Positions 42,172-46,723 of a stretch of 46,723 bases of DNA are shown here, piece after piece. This stretch comes from DASPOJ01 sp049790315. GTDB lineage: Bacteria > Acidobacteriota > Terriglobia > Acidiferrales > UBA7541. The position numbers were made by a program, and so were the translations under genes. The notes beneath the pieces were generated by a model, which saw only the letters and a list, made by a program, of their open reading frames with translations, had not been told where the DNA came from and searched no databases. Within the stretch, counting starts at the first letter, position 1. Every line of letters begins with the position of its first letter. Location: the NCBI GenBank assembly GCA_049790315.1, contig JBAQYV010000004.1:1-46723 (forward strand). Reading direction: 5' to 3'.

Positions 42172-42467
42172 CGTCTCCTCTAGATGTTTCTTTGGCTGAT
42201 CCACTGCTTGACGCCTTGCCACGTCCCGCCGCGAGCCGTTTTCGCGGGCCTATTATACGGGAGTTGGGCGGGAGTGTTGCATGGTCTCGCGGGCGCGGCG
42301 TATTTCCGTGTTGCCCCCGCATCGCGAAGGCAGATTCTGCCGCGGCCACTGTTGCCAGGTGCGCGTTTTGATTGCAGCGTGCCACCATAGCAATCTGATT
42401 TCGCCGTTGCACCATCCGAATCGGGCATTCTAGAATTCGATGAACCCGAATCTCCCGGTAAAGCGTC

Positions 42468-42473
42468 TATACT
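42468..42473 (+). promoter_or_regulatory. Candidate -10 for RND permease gene
   Basis: TATACT, matching the hexamer seen ahead of two other genes in the window, 45 nt before the permease ATG. No good -35 hexamer is present 17 nt upstream. Confidence 0.35.
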
Positions 42474-42498
42474 ATTTCCTGCCTGGCGTTCTTTTGAA

Positions 42499-42516
42499 GG
42501 AGAGCCCGCAGTCTCC
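42499..42516 (+). promoter_or_regulatory. Shine-Dalgarno-containing hairpin
   Basis: GGAGA (42499-42503) and TCTCC (42512-42516) can pair around an 8-nt loop. The stem contains most of the only Shine-Dalgarno-like sequence upstream of the permease start, so the site may be occluded or repositioned in the mRNA. Confidence 0.35.
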
Positions 42517-42518
42517 GT

Positions 42519-45500
42519 ATGTGGATCGTTCGGCTAGCACTCCGCAGACCCTATACGTTCGTGGTGGCCGCACTGGTGGTCCTTATCATGGGACCGTTCG
42601 TGATCCTGCGTACTCCCACCGATATTTTTCCAAACATCAACATTCCCGTGATCAGCGTGCTGTGGACATATACGGGGCTCTCGGCCGAGGAGATGTCCCA
42701 GCGCATCGTCGTGCAGCACGAGCGCGCGCTCACGACGACAGTGGACAACATCGAGCACATCGAATCGCAGTCCCTCAACGGAGTAGCGGTCGAAAAGGTC
42801 TTCTTCCACCAGGGTGCCGATGTGGCGACTGCTCTGGCGCAGGTAACCGCCATTTCGCAGACGATTCTGAAAGGTCTGCCGCCGGGAGCCACGCCCCCTT
42901 TGGTCATCAGCTACACGGCCTCGAGCGTCCCCATCTTGCAGTTGGCACTTTCAGGGCAAGGGCTTACCGAGCAGCAGCTTTCTGATTACGGAACGAATTT
43001 CATTCGCACGCAGTTGATTACCGTTGAAGGCGCGGCCATCCCGTACCCGTACGGCGGCAAGCAGCGTGAAGTCATGGTGGATTTAGATACGCGTGCGCTG
43101 CAATCCAAAGGTCTTTCGCCGCTCGACGTAGTGAACGCCATCAGCGCGCAAAACTTGATTCTCCCCTCGGGCACTTCGAAAATAGGCGCGCTTGAATACG
43201 ACGTGGCTACGAACGCAAGTCCGCGCACCATCGCGGAGCTGAACGATCTCCCGATCAAAACGATCGGCGGCACGACCATTTACATTCACGATGTCGCGCA
43301 GGTACGCGATGGTTTCCCGCCCCAGACGAATTTGGTCCGGGTGAATGGCCAGCGCTCCGTCCTGTTGACCGTCCTCAAGAACGGCGCCGCCTCGACGCTG
43401 GACATCATCGCGCAGGTCAAGGCGGTCTTGCCGTCGATTCTCGCCGGGCTGCCGCCGTCCCTTAAGGCCAAGCCTCTGGTGGACCAATCGATCTTCGTGC
43501 GCGCGGCGATCTCGGGCGTGATTCGCGAAGCGACGATTGCCGCGTGTTTGACGGGCTTGATGATCCTGTTGTTCCTGGGAAGTTGGCGGAGCACGCTGAT
43601 CATTGCTGTTTCCATTCCGCTTTCCGTGCTCATCTCGATCATCTGCATGAGCGCTCTCGGGGAGACCATCAACATCATGACCCTCGGGGGCTTGGCGCTG
43701 GCGGTCGGAATCCTGGTGGACGACGCCACAGTTGAAATCGAGAACATCAACCGGCAGTTCGCGATGGGGAAGGAGATTGAGCACGCCATCCTGGATGGCG
43801 CGGCGCAGATCGCCGTGCCCGCCTTCGTCTCCACGCTCTCGATCTGTATCGTGTTCGTGCCGATGTTTTTCCTGACGGGCGTCGCGCGCTATTTATTCGT
43901 GCCGCTGGCCGAAGCCGTAGTTTTCGCGATGCTCGCTTCCTATTTGCTTTCGCGCACGTTGGTTCCGACGATGGCGAAATATTTGCTGCGCGGCCACGCG
44001 CACGTCGAAGGCGCCGCGCCGCCGCCCTCTTCGGGCGTATTCGGGAGCTTCCAGTACGGATTCGAAAAAAGATTCGAGCGGTTCCGCGACTGGTATCACT
44101 CCTGGCTCGAGGCGGCGATCGCGCGCAAGCTCCTTTTCGGCTTGTGCTTTCTGGGTTTCTGCCTCCTCTCGTTTGTTTTGCTGCCCTGGCTCGGCCAGGA
44201 TTTTTTCCCCGCCGTGGACGGCGGTCAATTCAAGTTGCACATGCGCGCGCGCACCGGAACGCGCATCGAGGAAACCGCGCGGATCTGCGATTCGGTGGAA
44301 AATACAATCCGGAAGGTGATTCCGCCAAACGAGCTGGACAGCGTGGTGGACAATATCGGCCTGCCCTATAGCAGCATCAATCTCTCCTACACGAATTCAG
44401 CGCCGAGCGGCACCTCCGACGCCGATATTCAGGTGGTGCTGAACGAAAAACATCGTCCCACCGCCATCTACGTGCACGATCTGCGGCTTCGCCTCGTGCG
44501 AGAGTTTCCGGGCGTGCAGTTCTATTTCCTTCCGGCTGACATGGTCAGCCAAATCCTGAATTTCGGTTTGCCGGCGCCGATCGACATTCAGGTTGTCGGC
44601 GGGAATCTGGACGCCAATCGTCTCTTCGCCGGCCGTCTCCTCAGCGAAGTGCGCCAAGTGCCCGGCACCGTGGACCTGCGCATCCAACAGACGTTTAACG
44701 AGCCGCGGCTGAACGTCACCGTGGATCGCACCATGACGAACGAAGTGGGTTTCACCGAGCGCGACGTTGCCGACAATCTATTGGTGTCATTGAGCGGGAG
44801 CTTCCAGACGAGCCCAACCTTCTGGCTCGACCCGAAGACCGGTGTGAGCTACAGCATCGCGACGCAGACTCCTCAATACCGTCTCGACTCCCTGCAGGAT
44901 CTCGAGAACATTCCGGTCACCGGGCCCAGCGGACGGGCGCCGCAAATTTTGAGCAATGTCAGCTCCATCGACCTTAGCGAGGAACAAGGGAGCGTTTCCC
45001 ACTACAACGCCCAGCCCGTGCTCGACATTTTCGGCGGCGTTCAGGGACGCGATCTGGGCGGCGTCGGCGGTGATGTCATGGGCCTTGTGAATTCCGCGCG
45101 GAAGTATCTGCCGCGCGGCTCTCAGATCATTGTGCGCGGCCAGATTCAGACCATGCGGTCTTCCTACCTCGGGCTGCTGGGAGGCTTAGCGTTCTCGATC
45201 GCGCTTGTTTATTTGCTGATCGTCGTAAACTTTCAATCGTGGCTCGACCCGCTCATCATAATTTCGGCGCTTCCCGCGGCGCTCGCGGGCATCGTTTGGA
45301 TGCTCTTTGTCACCGGCACCACGCTGAGTGTGCCGGCGCTTACGGGCGCGATCATGTGCATGGGCGTGGCCACGGCCAACAGCATTCTCGTCGTGAGTTT
45401 TGCCAAGGAACAATTAAGCGACGGCCAAACCCCTCGGCAAGCCGCGTCCCAGGCGGGCTTCACGCGCTTTCGCCCTGTGCTGATGACGGCGCTTGCCATG

Positions 45501-45680
45501 ATCATCGGAATGTTTCCGATGGCGCTCGGGCTCGGTGAAGGCGGCGAGCAAAACGCCCCGCTGGGGCGCGCGGTAATCGGCGGTTTGTTGTTCGCCACAA
45601 TTTCGACGCTGTTGTTCGTTCCGATTGTATTTTGCGGCGTGCATGAATGGCTCGACCGCCGCAAGCCGGAACAGGTATAA
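42519..45680 (+). CDS. RND efflux permease, second locus
   Basis: A 1053-residue RND exporter with the standard N-terminus MWIVRLALRRPYTFVVAALVV, two periplasmic loops and 12 helices. TM4 motif LALAVGILVDDATVEIENINRQ carries the proton-relay Asp pair, in the class of single-permease HAE/HME pumps, not MdtB/C. The PNINIPVISVLWTYTGLSAEEM start of loop 1 differs clearly from the other two permeases. It is followed 81 nt later by its adaptor; the outer-membrane factor would lie outside the window. Substrates are unknown. Confidence 0.92.
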   Translation: MWIVRLALRRPYTFVVAALVVLIMGPFVILRTPTDIFPNINIPVISVLWTYTGLSAEEMSQRIVVQHERALTTTVDNIEHIESQSLNGVAVEKVFFHQGADVATALAQVTAISQTILKGLPPGATPPLVISYTASSVPILQLALSGQGLTEQQLSDYGTNFIRTQLITVEGAAIPYPYGGKQREVMVDLDTRALQSKGLSPLDVVNAISAQNLILPSGTSKIGALEYDVATNASPRTIAELNDLPIKTIGGTTIYIHDVAQVRDGFPPQTNLVRVNGQRSVLLTVLKNGAASTLDIIAQVKAVLPSILAGLPPSLKAKPLVDQSIFVRAAISGVIREATIAACLTGLMILLFLGSWRSTLIIAVSIPLSVLISIICMSALGETINIMTLGGLALAVGILVDDATVEIENINRQFAMGKEIEHAILDGAAQIAVPAFVSTLSICIVFVPMFFLTGVARYLFVPLAEAVVFAMLASYLLSRTLVPTMAKYLLRGHAHVEGAAPPPSSGVFGSFQYGFEKRFERFRDWYHSWLEAAIARKLLFGLCFLGFCLLSFVLLPWLGQDFFPAVDGGQFKLHMRARTGTRIEETARICDSVENTIRKVIPPNELDSVVDNIGLPYSSINLSYTNSAPSGTSDADIQVVLNEKHRPTAIYVHDLRLRLVREFPGVQFYFLPADMVSQILNFGLPAPIDIQVVGGNLDANRLFAGRLLSEVRQVPGTVDLRIQQTFNEPRLNVTVDRTMTNEVGFTERDVADNLLVSLSGSFQTSPTFWLDPKTGVSYSIATQTPQYRLDSLQDLENIPVTGPSGRAPQILSNVSSIDLSEEQGSVSHYNAQPVLDIFGGVQGRDLGGVGGDVMGLVNSARKYLPRGSQIIVRGQIQTMRSSYLGLLGGLAFSIALVYLLIVVNFQSWLDPLIIISALPAALAGIVWMLFVTGTTLSVPALTGAIMCMGVATANSILVVSFAKEQLSDGQTPRQAASQAGFTRFRPVLMTALAMIIGMFPMALGLGEGGEQNAPLGRAVIGGLLFATISTLLFVPIVFCGVHEWLDRRKPEQV

Positions 45681-45761
45681 GGCGCGTAATTTTGCGTGGC
45701 GATAGAGCGGGAAAAATCCGTATAAGAACACGAGTACCTGATAGCGGAGTCTCTTTTTCAC

Positions 45762-46723
45762 ATGACTGACACGGATCAAGGCCAACATCGCGGCGCCGGA
45801 GACGAGCAGCTTTCGCCGCACGGAACTGCGCCGCCGCGCCGGCTGAGCACGCTCGCGATCGTGATCTTCCTGGTGGTTGTCGCGGTCGTTGTCGTCGCCG
45901 GCATTCTGCCGCGATTGCGCACGCGCGCCGAAGTGCGCTCGGAAACCGATCAGATGGCGGTTGCCTACGTGGCCGTCGTGCAACCGCGCCGCCAATCCTC
46001 CACCGACGAAGTCGTGTTGCCGGCAAATATTCAGGCTTACACCGACTCCCCGATCTATGCCCGCACGGATGGATATTTGAAGAAATGGTACGTGGACATC
46101 GGCGGTCATGTGACAAAAGGACAATTGCTGGCCGAGATTGAGACGCCGGAGGTCGATCAGCAGCTCGTGCAGGCGCGGGCCGACGCCGCCACCGCCCAGG
46201 CCAACGTGAACCTCGCGAAAATTACGGCTGATCGATACGAAGGTTTGTTGAAGAGCGATTCGGTGTCCAAGCAGGATGCCGACAACGCCGAGGGCGATTT
46301 CCAAGCCAAACGCGCCGCGCTCGATTCGTCGGCCGCCAACGTCAAGCGCCTGGAAGACTTGCAATCCTTCCAGAAAATTTACGCGCCTTTCGACGGCGTG
46401 ATCACCGCGCGCAATATCGATATCGGCGATTTGATCGACGCCGGCGCCAGCGGCGGCACCGCGCGAGAATTGTTTCACATCGCCTACACGCGCAAGTTGC
46501 GCGTTTACGTCAACATCCCGCAGGCTGATTCCGCTGGAGCAAAGCCCGGCATCAAGGCCGATCTGGTGCTTCCGGAATTTCCGGGCCGACGTTTTCCGGG
46601 CACGCTCGTCAGCACGTCGCAAGCCATCGATCCCAGTTCGCGCACGTTGCTCGCTGAAATTTCCGTGGACAATCCCACAGACGAACTGCTCCCCGGCGCT
46701 TATGCCGAAGTCCATCTGGGCAT
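45762..46723 (+). CDS. RND efflux periplasmic adaptor (3' end outside window)
   Basis: The frame from ATG 45762 stays open to the window edge (320 codons). An N-terminal tail, one helix (LAIVIFLVVVAVVVVAGIL) and the two lipoyl halves (ARTDGYLKKWYVDIGGHVTKGQLLAEIETPE and APFDGVITARNIDIGDLIDAG) are visible, with the coiled hairpin QLVQARADAATAQANVNLAKITADRYE between. It then enters the beta-barrel domain. Its only ribosome-site-like sequence, GGAG, is about 13 nt upstream. It pairs with the permease at 42519-45680. The 3' part is cut by the window. Confidence 0.9.
   Translation, partial: MTDTDQGQHRGAGDEQLSPHGTAPPRRLSTLAIVIFLVVVAVVVVAGILPRLRTRAEVRSETDQMAVAYVAVVQPRRQSSTDEVVLPANIQAYTDSPIYARTDGYLKKWYVDIGGHVTKGQLLAEIETPEVDQQLVQARADAATAQANVNLAKITADRYEGLLKSDSVSKQDADNAEGDFQAKRAALDSSAANVKRLEDLQSFQKIYAPFDGVITARNIDIGDLIDAGASGGTARELFHIAYTRKLRVYVNIPQADSAGAKPGIKADLVLPEFPGRRFPGTLVSTSQAIDPSSRTLLAEISVDNPTDELLPGAYAEVHLG

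Larger units (their letters stand above)
42172..42518. other. Divergent promoter region between small protein and RND permease
   Basis: About 350 bases. TATACT at 42468-42473 (plus) is a good -10 for the permease. AAGGAG at 42497-42502 is 16 nt from the ATG, too far for a normal site, and GGAGA (42499-42503) can pair with TCTCC (42512-42516). No coding frame stands out. Confidence 0.5.

Overview
The window looks like a chromosomal segment from an acidobacterium (phylum Acidobacteriota). This is inferred from content, not from a marker gene: fairly high GC, a VWFA-related secreted protein, a LysM protein with an LGDVAR motif, Tat-exported Gfo/Idh/MocA oxidoreductases, a tiny Thivi_2564-type membrane protein, PEGA and PilZ proteins, several small secreted proteins, and short intergenic repeats with ggggtgtatacccc/aagtcc motifs. 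No phage, integrase, transposase or CRISPR array is visible. One tRNA gene is present.

Layout. 1-1144: 5'-truncated view of a HAD phosphatase gene coupled to a DedA membrane protein gene (minus strand). 1370-1812: two small plus-strand genes, the second a putative HTH protein. 1813-2517: gene-free, with hairpins and an inverted repeat. 2518-5596: two overlapping carriers (SSS and MFS). 5597-6067: leader and a GntR-like palindrome. 6068-12214: the centrepiece, an eight-gene tightly packed operon for corrinoid-dependent methyl transfer. It encodes a UROD-type methyltransferase, a corrinoid protein, a PF13769-like small protein, an ASKHA/ferredoxin reductive activator, a methionine-synthase-activation-like protein, a homocysteine S-methyltransferase, and a small unknown. 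The count of eight includes the unknown and treats the PF13769-like protein as its own gene; strictly seven CDS are listed, all on the plus strand. No pterin-binding methyltransferase and no MTHFR are present, so the implied flow is unknown methyl donor -> corrinoid -> homocysteine, which is an inference. 12315-12391: tRNA-Arg(ACG). 12481-15078: two Tat-exported Gfo/Idh/MocA proteins.

15320-25545: mostly single genes: a two-LysM repeat protein with a hexanucleotide tract, a double PilZ protein, a Gln-rich secreted protein, a Thivi_2564-type protein, glucose-6-phosphate dehydrogenase and an FUSC-like membrane protein. These are followed by a cluster of 39-bp-spaced repeats, a membrane protein and a subclass B3 metallo-beta-lactamase (both probably leaderless), two convergent overlapping small genes, a small secreted protein and a VWFA-related protein. 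25546-31834: aldehyde dehydrogenase, PEGA protein, a divergent pectin pair (pectinesterase with an unusual insertion, and GH28 polygalacturonase) and a sulfite-oxidase-fold protein.

32107-46723: two RND efflux loci. The first is a complete minus-strand operon in the order adaptor, MdtB-like permease, MdtC-like permease, NodT-type outer-membrane factor. The second is on the plus strand and runs off the window: one RND permease followed by an adaptor. A small conserved membrane protein sits between them. The picture is of a soil or plant-litter heterotroph that degrades pectin, exports toxic compounds and runs a corrinoid methyl-transfer pathway.
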